Of a stretch of 6,336 nt of DNA, positions 1 through 6,336 are shown piece by piece. Location: positions 1 through 6,336 of the forward strand of contig CAMPJV010000157.1 of NCBI GenBank assembly GCA_946886975.1, in the 5' to 3' direction. Source of the stretch: an uncultured Taibaiella sp. (GTDB lineage Bacteria > Bacteroidota > Bacteroidia > Chitinophagales > Chitinophagaceae). The notes under the pieces were generated by a model. It was given only the letters and a program-made list of their open reading frames with translations, had not been told where the DNA came from and did not search any database. A program made the position numbers and the translations under genes. The first letter of the stretch is position 1, and each line of letters begins with the position of its first letter.

Positions 1-1266
1 AACCTGGACCACCACAACAAACTGGGAGAAAGAGACTATTCCAATTTCGTTTCTAAAAAGAAAGCCAGCGCCACGGCTAACAAGACAACCGCTAATAGCC
101 CATTCTGGTATAGCTACGTAGATGCCCTCTACCAGTCAGGTGTTTCCAAGGGTTACTACAACGTTGTTTACCAGGATAGTAATCTGACTTATCAGGGTAC
201 GACCGGGTTGAACAATGTCTTCCAATATGGTATGGGTATTTTGTTCGATCCAATGGACAGCGCTTTTTATTATAGTTCCAGCGCCGGACAGATCCAAGAC
301 TATGACTGGATCAATCAAAGCTGGATTGTCAATTCCGGTGATTCCTATGTTATAGATAGCATGCAGTTCAATGTTAAGTACTACCGTACTCAGAATGTAA
401 CAGACTCTCTGATAATATATATTGCAAAGGTAGCTGCCAGCGGCAACCCTACCGGTTATTACACTGGCCAGTTCAGCGGTCCTCCAGTACGTAAGTTTAT
501 CTCTGCGTGGTATGATTCCTCAAACAATGAGTTTTCTTCTCAGATTGCACCAACCTCTTATGTCAGGATTGCAAAGGCATTAGACGCAGCCGCATTTGAA
601 GATACAACACTTACGGGCGGCTATCTGAATATGACAGCCTTAGGAATGCCTCTACCTGCTCCGATGACTTTCACAGCTGGTCAGAAGGCACTCGTATATG
701 TACACTTTAAGAGCGGACAAGCGTATCCTCTTGGTACACCGGTCACTTCCGCTAACTATATTCGTATGTATTCTTACGACATTCCAGGACAAGACCTGAT
801 GTTGATTCAGAACAAGAACTCCTATATGACCAGCATGTATGCTACCAGACAAATAAAGTACACAAGTCCAAACTGGAATGACTTTACTGATAACGCTGGT
901 CATTCTATGTTGATTCCTGGTGTTGGCTATACTAGCGGCAACATGACAGACTTTGCTTTCAGAGTTACTTGTGCTAATTGCTTTCCTTTAAGCGTCAAGG
1001 ATGCTTCGAACCTGATCGGCAGCATCAATGCTTACCCGAACCCAGCTAATACTGAAATCACCATACCATTTACTTTGAAAGAAGCTACCGCTACAAACGT
1101 AACGATCAGCAACACAGTAGGTCAGGTTATGGCGTCTCAGAGCTTTGGTAAGGTTACTTCTGGCAAGGCTGTTTTCTCTACTGCCAACCTCGCAAGTGGT
1201 GTTTACTTCTATACAGTAGAGGCAAATGGCGCTCGCAGCACCGGCCGCTTTGTAGTATCTCACTAA
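1..1266 (+). CDS. T9SS type A sorting domain-containing surface or secreted protein (5' end missing)
   Basis: The frame is open from the first base to the TAA at 1264-1266, giving 421 visible residues; the true start and signal peptide lie upstream. A TTG at 208 is only an internal Leu codon. The last ~85 residues are a type A C-terminal sorting domain: YPNPA at visible residues 345-349, a beta-rich stretch with NTVGQV, then ASGVYFYTVE and the closing GRFVVSH. In Bacteroidota this domain directs export through the type IX machinery, is usually cleaved, and leaves the protein on the cell surface or released. The region before it (about 70-320) is rich in Tyr, Ser, Thr and Asn and looks like beta-sandwich; I recognise no enzyme family or catalytic motif. 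The only two cysteines form a CANC motif (324-327) just before the sorting domain. An adhesin, binding protein or part of a larger enzyme are all possible. The export route is secure; the function is unknown. Confidence 0.9.
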   Translation, partial: NLDHHNKLGERDYSNFVSKKKASATANKTTANSPFWYSYVDALYQSGVSKGYYNVVYQDSNLTYQGTTGLNNVFQYGMGILFDPMDSAFYYSSSAGQIQDYDWINQSWIVNSGDSYVIDSMQFNVKYYRTQNVTDSLIIYIAKVAASGNPTGYYTGQFSGPPVRKFISAWYDSSNNEFSSQIAPTSYVRIAKALDAAAFEDTTLTGGYLNMTALGMPLPAPMTFTAGQKALVYVHFKSGQAYPLGTPVTSANYIRMYSYDIPGQDLMLIQNKNSYMTSMYATRQIKYTSPNWNDFTDNAGHSMLIPGVGYTSGNMTDFAFRVTCANCFPLSVKDASNLIGSINAYPNPANTEITIPFTLKEATATNVTISNTVGQVMASQSFGKVTSGKAVFSTANLASGVYFYTVEANGARSTGRFVVSH

Positions 1267-1288
1267 TTTTCAAGTACTTTCATAGAGT

Positions 1289-1326
1289 GGAAAGGGTAAC
1301 GCACAGACGTTACCCTTTTCTTTTTT
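1289..1326 (+). terminator. Rho-independent terminator of the T9SS cargo gene
   Basis: A perfect 11-bp inverted repeat (AAAGGGTAACG at 1291-1301 with CGTTACCCTTT at 1308-1318) encloses a 6-base loop CACAGA. It extends by a G-T and a G-C pair (1290/1319 and 1289/1320) and is followed at once by six T residues (1321-1326). It begins 22 bases after the stop codon of the surface-protein gene. This is a textbook intrinsic terminator and separates that gene from topA. Confidence 0.95.
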
Positions 1327-1413
1327 ACAAAACAATACTTTATTATTGCACACCTCGCCCAGCAAGTGGTGGTACGTAATTATTATTATCCTAATAAGCA
1401 AAGTGAATAGAGA
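1327..1413 (+). promoter_or_regulatory. Leader of topA, presumed to carry its promoter
   Basis: These 87 bases lie between a strong terminator and the topA start, so a topA promoter is expected here by position. I cannot find a convincing Bacteroidota -33 TTTG / -7 TAnnTTTG pair. The stretch just before the start is AT-rich and contains a 6-bp AT-only inverted repeat (TTATTA 1383-1388, TAATAA 1392-1397) ending 16 bases before the ATG. There is no Shine-Dalgarno sequence, as is usual in this phylum; the start is preceded by an A-rich tract. The assignment rests on position only. Confidence 0.4.
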
Positions 1414-4008
1414 ATGGCTAAAAATCTGCTGATCGTTGAGTCGCCTGCCAAAGCCAAGACTATAGAGAAGATCCTCGGTAAAGATTTCGAAGTAAAATCC
1501 TGTTATGGCCACATAAGGGATCTGGAAAAGGAGGACATGGGCATCGATCTGAAGAACGGGTATAAGCCAACCTATAAGATTTCCGACGACAAGCAACGCG
1601 TCGTGAATGAACTCAAATCTATCGCAAGAAAGTCTGATGAAGTTTGGCTGGCAACGGATGAGGACCGAGAAGGAGAAGCTATCTCATGGCACCTTTGCGA
1701 AGTGCTCGGCCTCGATCCTAAGAGTACAAAGCGGATTGTCTTTCATGAAATTACCAAACCAGCTCTATTAGGAGCAGTACAAACTCCCCGGACAGTTAAT
1801 ATGGACCTGGTGAATGCACAGCAAGCCAGGAGAATACTTGACAGGATTGTGGGCTTTGAGCTATCCCCGGTGCTATGGCGGAAAATGAGCATGAGGAATA
1901 ATCTTTCTGCAGGGCGGGTGCAGTCGGTAGCGGTCAGGGTAATTGTTGAAAGAGAGCGTGAAATCAATCAGTTCAGCGCTAAGAGTAGTTTTAAGGTGGA
2001 AGCCTTTTTCCAGGCGCCCGACCTCAACAGCAGAGTAGTGACCTTTAAGGCTGAAGGTCCTGCACAGACAGATGCCGGCACGTCAAGGAGCTACCTCGAA
2101 AAATGCATCGGAGCAACTTATGCTGTAAAAGATGTACAGGTAAAGCCGGCAAAAAAATCTCCTGCGGCTCCCTTTACTACTTCTACATTGCAACAGGAGG
2201 CCAGCCGCAAGCTGGGGTACTCCGTTTCCAAGACAATGCTTATTGCGCAACGGCTATATGAGAATGGACACATCACTTACATGCGTACTGACTCAGTAAA
2301 TCTTTCGGAGACGGCAATTGATAACATCAGGGGTACAGTCCATAATCAATATGGCGAGAAGTATTATCAGAAAAGACTCTTTCAGACTAAGAATCAATCA
2401 GCGCAGGAGGCGCACGAAGCCATTCGGCCCACTGATATGAATACTACGTCCATAGGAGATGCCGACACTCAAAGGTTATATGACCTTATATGGAAGCGCA
2501 CTATGGCCAGCCAGATGGCAGATGCACAACTAGAGCGCACTATTGCAAAGATTGGCATTTCGTCCCACCCGGACCCCCTAACTGCCACAGGTGAGGTGCT
2601 TCGATTCGATGGCTTTCTAAAAGTATATACAGAAGGCAGGGATGACGAAGATGGGGAAGAAGAGAACGAAGGCATGCTACCTCCCCTTACGGTAGGTCAG
2701 CAATTAGACCTGCAGGAATTGAGGGCAACTGAGCGGTTTACAAGACCTCAGCCAAGGTATACGGAAGCTTCGCTGGTAAAGAAGCTGGAAGAATTGGGAA
2801 TAGGACGTCCATCTACCTACGCGCCTACCATCAGTACCATACAGCAGAGAGGATATGTTGAAAGAAAAGACCGCGAAGGAGTAAAGCGGGAATACCAGAT
2901 ATTGTCTCTGAAGGGCACTGAAATCAAGCAGCGTAAAGACAGTGAAACAGTTGGCGCAGAAAGATCAAAGCTCTTTCCTACGGATTTAGGCTTGGTAGTG
3001 ACGGACTTCCTTAAGGAGCACTTTAATAAAGTAATGGACTATGGCTTTACAGCCAAAATAGAAGAAGAGTTTGATGAAATTGCCGGAGGAAGGATAGCGT
3101 GGAACAAGATGATAGATGATTTCTACCATCCCTTCCACGAAAGAGTGGAACAGACTATAGAAACGGCAGCCAGGGCGAAAGGAGAGCGAGAGCTCGGTAT
3201 GGATCCTCAAAGCGGCAAGCCGGTACTTGCAAGACTGGGAAGGTTTGGTCCAATGGTCCAGATCGGCCTGGCAGATGAAGAAGAGAAGCCAAGGTTCGCC
3301 ACACTGAAAAGCACTCAAAGTATCGAGACCATCACTCTCGAGGAGGCTCTTGACCTATTCAAGCTGCCACTTACCCTTGGGGTTTTTGAAGACAAAGAGG
3401 TTGCTGTAAATCTTGGCAGATTTGGTCCCTACGTTAAGTGGGGAGAGCAATTCATCTCTCTCCCTAAGAATGAGGATCCATTAACTGTCGACCTTGAAAG
3501 AGCCATTGAGCTCATAGGTGAAAAGCAGCAGGCTGACGCTCCCATAGCGCACTACGAAGGAAAGCCTGTCACCAAAGGCAAAGGAAGGTTTGGTCCCTTT
3601 ATCAAGTACGATGATCTTTATATTAACGTTCCCCGTCGGTATAACTTTGATGCACTGAGCCAGTCTGACATCAACGAGCTGATCAGTCAGAAGCTCGAGA
3701 AGGAGGCTAAAAGATATATCAAACAGTTTGAGGGCGAAAACATAGCTATCGAAAACGGCCGCTGGGGCCCATTTATCCGGTTTGGCAAGCTAATGCTTAA
3801 GCTCGGCAGAAGGGAAGAAGGAAAATGGACTCCGGAAGAGCTGGCTGATATTTCGCTCGAGGATGTGAAGAAGATGATTGTAGATCAGATGCCTGATGCC
3901 TTTGAGAAAAAGGCGAAAAAATCCAAGGCTGCAAGCAAATCTTCACCGAAGAAAGCAGCGGCGAAGAAGGCCGTTGCCAAAAAAGCCGTCGCTAAAAAGA
4001 AGCCTTAG
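1414..4008 (+). CDS. topA: DNA topoisomerase I (type IA, omega protein)
   Basis: This enzyme relaxes negatively supercoiled DNA by cutting one strand, holding it through a 5'-phosphotyrosine and passing the other strand. The 864-residue protein starts with the Toprim domain: NLLIVESPAKAKTIEKILG, with Glu9 as conserved acid, and the metal-binding triad D82-x-D84-x-E86 in ATDEDREGE. The type IA core follows, with NAQQARRILDRIVGF (134-148), SAGRVQSVAVR (165-175), and the catalytic Tyr289 with Arg291 in HITYMRTDS. EAHEAIRPTD (332-341) and LGIGRPSTYAPTISTIQQRGY (461-481) are further core motifs. An acidic stretch (409-420) interrupts the core. The C-terminus has no zinc-finger cysteines; the only Cys residues are 30, 94 and 231. 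Instead it carries four GRxGP repeats at about 605-618, 665-677, 722-734 and 779-791, then a Lys/Ala tail (831-864). The ATG at 1414 gives the Toprim motif at the normal distance from the N-terminus. Identification is certain; the enzyme is complete and appears active. Confidence 0.99.
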   Translation: MAKNLLIVESPAKAKTIEKILGKDFEVKSCYGHIRDLEKEDMGIDLKNGYKPTYKISDDKQRVVNELKSIARKSDEVWLATDEDREGEAISWHLCEVLGLDPKSTKRIVFHEITKPALLGAVQTPRTVNMDLVNAQQARRILDRIVGFELSPVLWRKMSMRNNLSAGRVQSVAVRVIVEREREINQFSAKSSFKVEAFFQAPDLNSRVVTFKAEGPAQTDAGTSRSYLEKCIGATYAVKDVQVKPAKKSPAAPFTTSTLQQEASRKLGYSVSKTMLIAQRLYENGHITYMRTDSVNLSETAIDNIRGTVHNQYGEKYYQKRLFQTKNQSAQEAHEAIRPTDMNTTSIGDADTQRLYDLIWKRTMASQMADAQLERTIAKIGISSHPDPLTATGEVLRFDGFLKVYTEGRDDEDGEEENEGMLPPLTVGQQLDLQELRATERFTRPQPRYTEASLVKKLEELGIGRPSTYAPTISTIQQRGYVERKDREGVKREYQILSLKGTEIKQRKDSETVGAERSKLFPTDLGLVVTDFLKEHFNKVMDYGFTAKIEEEFDEIAGGRIAWNKMIDDFYHPFHERVEQTIETAARAKGERELGMDPQSGKPVLARLGRFGPMVQIGLADEEEKPRFATLKSTQSIETITLEEALDLFKLPLTLGVFEDKEVAVNLGRFGPYVKWGEQFISLPKNEDPLTVDLERAIELIGEKQQADAPIAHYEGKPVTKGKGRFGPFIKYDDLYINVPRRYNFDALSQSDINELISQKLEKEAKRYIKQFEGENIAIENGRWGPFIRFGKLMLKLGRREEGKWTPEELADISLEDVKKMIVDQMPDAFEKKAKKSKAASKSSPKKAAAKKAVAKKAVAKKKP
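3955..3999 (+). repeat. Three 15-nt coding repeats in the Lys/Ala tail of topA
   Basis: Residues 848-862 are three back-to-back copies of A-(A/V)-A-K-K: AAAKK, AVAKK, AVAKK. The underlying 15-base units (3955-3969, 3970-3984, 3985-3999) use different codons for the same residues, for example AAGAAG, AAAAAA and AAAAAG for KK. The repeat is therefore kept at the protein level and is not a fresh DNA duplication. It resembles the basic tails of histone H1-like proteins and probably adds non-specific DNA binding. Confidence 0.85.
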
Positions 4009-4040
4009 TTTTAGCCAATTTGTAAAACCTCTTTAAAATC

Positions 4041-4061
4041 TTATTCCTTGCACAGGAATAA
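4041..4061. repeat. Short palindrome between topA and the SirB1-like gene
   Basis: TTATTCCT (4041-4048) and AGGAATAA (4054-4061) form a perfect 8-bp inverted repeat around a 5-base centre TGCAC. No T-run follows on either side, so it is not a canonical terminator. It lies 33 bases after the topA stop and 44 bases before the next start. That position would suit a protein-binding site or a weak mRNA hairpin between co-transcribed genes. Its function is unknown. Confidence 0.6.
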
Positions 4062-4105
4062 CGCGAAATTGTCGTAAATTTCTAATACAGGAACTGGCAT
4101 TAGCT

Positions 4106-5002
4106 ATGTGGGAGAACAAGGAAATAACGGCACTGCTTCGGTTGATAGATGACCCGGATGATGAGGTCTTCGATACAGTCTCTAATAAAATACTGAACTA
4201 CGGCAGAGCTATTATCCCTAATCTCGAGAGCCTTTGGGAGCACACAGAGGATCAGTCTCTCCAGGAGCGCATAGAGTTGTTGATACACCGTGTTCACTTC
4301 CAGGATCTGCAGCAAGAGCTTCTTGAATGGAGTGAATCAAGAAGACCGGAACTCCTTCGTGGTGCAATCATTGTAGCCAGGTACCAGTTCCCGGACTTGA
4401 ATGTTCCGGCGTTACTCACTCAGTTCGATCAGATCAGGCGCAATATCTGGCTGGAGCTGAATAATTACCTCACTCCGCTGGAACAGGTGAATGTTTTCAA
4501 TAGTATTCTTTACAATTATTATAAGCTGCAGGGTCATGAGCTCACGGAACGTGAACCGAAACATTTCTTCGTAAACCAGGTGTTGGAGAGTAAGCAGGGC
4601 AACGCTTTCTCCATCGGTGTTATTTATCTGGCCCTATGTGAGCTTTTGGACATTCCCATCTTCGCGGTTAACATTCCCAGGCAGTTCGTCTTTGCTTATA
4701 TAGACACCCTCCATCACTTCTTCAGCCCGGACAGTGAAGGGGTGCAGCAGATTCAATTCTTTATCGATCCCACGAGTGGTGTAGTTTATACCCAAAAGGA
4801 TGTGGAGGCATACCTGAAGAAGATCAATGCCGGAGAAAAAGATAATTACTTTGCGCCTGTAGACACAAAGAGGGTCATCTTGAAAATGCTTGAAGAGCTT
4901 TGCCTTTGCTTTCGTTATAAGAAGGAAGATCAGAAAGCAGATGAGATACAGCAGCTGATGAATATCCTGCTTCCCGAGACACTCGATGACGCCGACTTAT
5001 AA
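4106..5002 (+). CDS. HEAT-like / SirB1-family (Transglut_core2) protein
   Basis: This is a predicted cytoplasmic 298-residue protein with no signal peptide or membrane segment. Residues 5-70 form amphipathic helices of HEAT-repeat type (EITALLRLIDDPDDEVFDTV, then helices with conserved Leu). Residues 105-240 match the SirB1/Transglut_core2 fold: NVFNSILYNYYKLQG (129-143), FVNQVLESKQGNAFSIGVIYL (155-175), LDIPIFAVNIPRQFVFAY (181-198) and FFIDPTSGVVYTQKDVEAYL (218-237). A helical C-terminus (253-290) resembles a single TPR hairpin. Relatives, as I recall them, have PxHFxL where this protein has PRQF (Gln193), and no Cys sits at the usual nucleophile position near 166-168; only Asp221 of a Cys-His-Asp triad remains. 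It is therefore probably not an active protease or transglutaminase. The molecular role of the family is unclear. It starts 97 bases after topA with no terminator between, so co-transcription is plausible. The family call is firm; the function is not. Confidence 0.85.
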   Translation: MWENKEITALLRLIDDPDDEVFDTVSNKILNYGRAIIPNLESLWEHTEDQSLQERIELLIHRVHFQDLQQELLEWSESRRPELLRGAIIVARYQFPDLNVPALLTQFDQIRRNIWLELNNYLTPLEQVNVFNSILYNYYKLQGHELTEREPKHFFVNQVLESKQGNAFSIGVIYLALCELLDIPIFAVNIPRQFVFAYIDTLHHFFSPDSEGVQQIQFFIDPTSGVVYTQKDVEAYLKKINAGEKDNYFAPVDTKRVILKMLEELCLCFRYKKEDQKADEIQQLMNILLPETLDDADL

Positions 5003-5977
5003 ATAAGCCTTTCTCAAGAGCAACAAATCAGCAATTATTATCGCTGTTACCGCCTCCGCCACTACTGGCACCCGCAAAGCGATGCAGAGGTCGTGTCTTC
5101 CCTTTATTTCAAATGCCTCAACTGACTTGGTTTCCTTATTCCACGTCTGCTGCTGTTTGGGTGTGCTGCTCGTTGGCTTAACTGCTATTCTAAAGACCAG
5201 CTCATTCCCGTTGGTGATCCCTCCATTTATGCCCCCTGCATGATTCGTCCTCGTATGGCCCTCCTCGTCTATGATAGCGTCATTGTGCTTGCTTCCTTGC
5301 ATGCGAGATCCTTCAAAGCCACTACCAAACTCGACTCCCTTTACGGCAGGTATGGAGAAAACAGCATGGCTGATCGTGGATTCTACAGAATCAAAAAACG
5401 GCTCGCCCAATCCTACTGGCATTCCTGTTGCGGTACATTCCACTATGCCGCCAATGCTATCCTGTGCTTCAATGGCTGTTTGTATCGCCTGCTCAATGTC
5501 TGCATTTCCTCCCGCTTCTATGAGCTTTGCCCGGACAGATATCTCGCCGATATTTTTCTTTGCTATCACCCCCGCCGCTACTAGTGCCAGGGTCAGACGC
5601 CCGCTTGAATGACCTCCCCCGCGATAGTCGTTATGGCCTGAGAACTTTTCGTGCAGCACAAAGTCTGCATGCCCTGGCCGTGGAGTATTTCTTATCTTGT
5701 TGTAATCTGAAGACTGTACATTGTTGTTCTCAAACATTACGGTAATAGGCGAGCCCGTAGTTTTCCCATTGAACACGCCGCTCACTATCTGCGGCAGATC
5801 GTCCTCCTTTCTTGGAGTAGTACCGGCAGCTCCCGCTTTCCTCCTTTCCAGGTCCCCAAGGAAATCTTCTTCCTTCAATTCTATTCCGGCACGACACCCA
5901 TCTACAACAATACCAATCCGCCTTCCATGCGATTCTCCAAAGATTGTTACCCGGAATATTCTGCCTAGTGAATTCAT
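4997..5977 (-). CDS. aroC: Chorismate synthase (short form)
   Basis: This enzyme converts 5-enolpyruvylshikimate 3-phosphate (EPSP) to chorismate, the branch point to aromatic amino acids, folate and quinones, using reduced FMN as cofactor. The 326-residue protein has the N-terminal signature FGESHGRRIGIVVDG (13-27) with catalytic His17, then RRKAG and TTPRKEDD (45-60), NGKTTGSPI (70-78), and PRPGHADF (99-106) with the second catalytic His103. NDYRGGGHSSGR (116-127) follows, and the C-terminal GGINGGITNGNEL (248-260) and GRHDLCIALRVPVVAEA (293-309) complete the family pattern. It is about 35 residues shorter than the 361-residue E. coli enzyme, mainly through compact loops, and all core motifs are present. 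The GRHDPC motif reads GRHDLC. The ATG lies 3 bases after the aroA stop, so translation is probably coupled. Its stop overlaps the end of the convergent SirB1-like gene. Identification is certain. Confidence 0.99.
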   Translation of the reverse strand: MNSLGRIFRVTIFGESHGRRIGIVVDGCRAGIELKEEDFLGDLERRKAGAAGTTPRKEDDLPQIVSGVFNGKTTGSPITVMFENNNVQSSDYNKIRNTPRPGHADFVLHEKFSGHNDYRGGGHSSGRLTLALVAAGVIAKKNIGEISVRAKLIEAGGNADIEQAIQTAIEAQDSIGGIVECTATGMPVGLGEPFFDSVESTISHAVFSIPAVKGVEFGSGFEGSRMQGSKHNDAIIDEEGHTRTNHAGGINGGITNGNELVFRIAVKPTSSTPKQQQTWNKETKSVEAFEIKGRHDLCIALRVPVVAEAVTAIIIADLLLLRKAYL

Positions 5978-5980
5978 GTG

Positions 5981-6336
5981 TTAAGATATTAAGTTCGACT
6001 CTGCCCCTAAAGATGCTAAATGTCCAAAGAAAGCAGGGTAGCTTTTTGAAACAGTCTCTGCGCCGGTAATCGTCACCGGACCATCAGCGTTCAGCCCTCC
6101 TATTGCAGCTGCCATAGCAATCCTGTGATCTTTATAGCTGTCTATCGTAGCAGCTCTTAATTTCGGCGTGCCTGTTATCATTAAGCTATCGTCTTCCACC
6201 CTGAATGTCACTCCAAACTGGTAAAGCATCTCGCAGATACTATTAGCACGGTTGCTTTCCTTATTCGTAAGCCGTTTGATGCCTGCTATTTCGCTCTCGC
6301 CTTCACAGCACGACGCAAGTATGGAAAGAATAGGAA
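5981..6336 (-). CDS. aroA: 3-phosphoshikimate 1-carboxyvinyltransferase (EPSP synthase), C-terminal part only
   Basis: EPSP synthase joins phosphoenolpyruvate to shikimate 3-phosphate, the step just before chorismate synthase. The frame is open to the window edge; the 117 visible residues are roughly the last quarter of a protein usually about 410-430 long. Visible motifs are KESNRA (25-30), with Glu26 and Arg29 matching the active-site KE..R of the family; SYKDHRIAMAAAIGGL (66-81), with the signature DHRIAMA and phosphate-binding Arg71; and VSKSYPAFFGHLASLGA (95-111), with the conserved Lys97. The Met codon at 6227-6229 is internal, since the family motifs run upstream of it. The gene ends with TAA at 5983-5981, directly before aroC. 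Identification is certain; the start lies outside the window. Confidence 0.98.
   Translation of the reverse strand, partial: PILSILASCCEGESEIAGIKRLTNKESNRANSICEMLYQFGVTFRVEDDSLMITGTPKLRAATIDSYKDHRIAMAAAIGGLNADGPVTITGAETVSKSYPAFFGHLASLGAESNLIS

Noticed and set aside
208..210. TTG at 208 as a start codon for the surface protein
   Set aside because: The same frame is open back to base 1 with protein-like composition, so the gene begins upstream of the window and TTG is an internal Leu.
1270..1596. Minus-strand open frame of 108 codons across the terminator and the start of topA
   Set aside because: It runs through the intrinsic terminator and the Toprim-coding region of topA and has no family features; it is a frame shadow.
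2986..3318. Minus-strand open frame of 110 codons inside topA
   Set aside because: It is antisense to conserved topoisomerase coding sequence and has no recognisable motif.
4019..4050. Possible Bacteroidota promoter before the SirB1-like gene (TTTG at 4019-4022, TATTCCTTG at 4042-4050)
   Set aside because: The 19-base spacing fits, but the second box matches TAnnTTTG only if an extra base is allowed, so it is too weak to annotate.
5029..5046. CAGC / GCTG inverted repeat around an AT-rich centre near the end of aroC, considered as a terminator
   Set aside because: The stem is only 4 bp, lies within coding sequence and has no T-run on either strand.
5240..5984. Several plus-strand open frames of 72-114 codons opposite aroC
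   Set aside because: They lie entirely antisense to a gene whose motifs are unmistakable, overlap one another in different frames and show no recognisable protein features.
6227..6229. Met codon as the start of a short separate minus-strand gene
   Set aside because: EPSP synthase motifs (KESNRA) lie upstream in the same frame, so this Met is internal to aroA.
1..6336. Mobile elements, CRISPR arrays, defence or toxin genes, tRNA or rRNA
   Set aside because: Coding density is high with recognisable housekeeping genes and short gaps. I saw no spaced repeats, transposase motifs, terminal inverted repeats or tRNA-like folds.

Overview
The window looks like an ordinary chromosomal segment from a member of the Bacteroidota, most likely the Chitinophagaceae or a close relative. 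The main evidence is a cell-surface protein ending in a type IX secretion (T9SS) sorting domain, a secretion route confined to Bacteroidota and relatives. Two further points agree: the topoisomerase I has a zinc-finger-free C-terminus with repeats and a Lys/Ala tail, and starts lack clear Shine-Dalgarno sequences. The genus assignment is inference.

Layout from left to right. Positions 1-1266 (+) hold the 3' part of a T9SS-exported protein of unknown function, closed by a strong intrinsic terminator at 1289-1326. After a short AT-rich leader comes topA (1414-4008, +), a complete 864-residue DNA topoisomerase I. A 97-bp gap containing a small palindrome but no terminator leads to a 298-residue HEAT/SirB1-like (Transglut_core2) protein (4106-5002, +), which may be co-transcribed with topA. 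On the minus strand, the end of aroA (5981-6336, EPSP synthase, cut by the window edge) is followed after 3 bases by aroC (4997-5977, chorismate synthase). These two encode the last two steps to chorismate and almost certainly form one transcription unit. The SirB1-like gene and aroC converge and overlap by 6 bp at the palindrome TTATAA, so each supplies the other's stop codon.

Genes occupy almost all of the window and no gap exceeds about 150 bases. I saw no rRNA or tRNA, CRISPR array, insertion sequence, phage gene, riboswitch or toxin-antitoxin pair. I do not see a new multi-gene system here. The points most worth a second look are a SirB1-like protein that seems to lack the Cys and His of the transglutaminase fold, a short-form chorismate synthase with an altered GRHDPC motif, the repeat-built C-terminus of topoisomerase I, the stop-sharing convergent pair, and an uncharacterised surface protein with a lone CxxC before its sorting domain.
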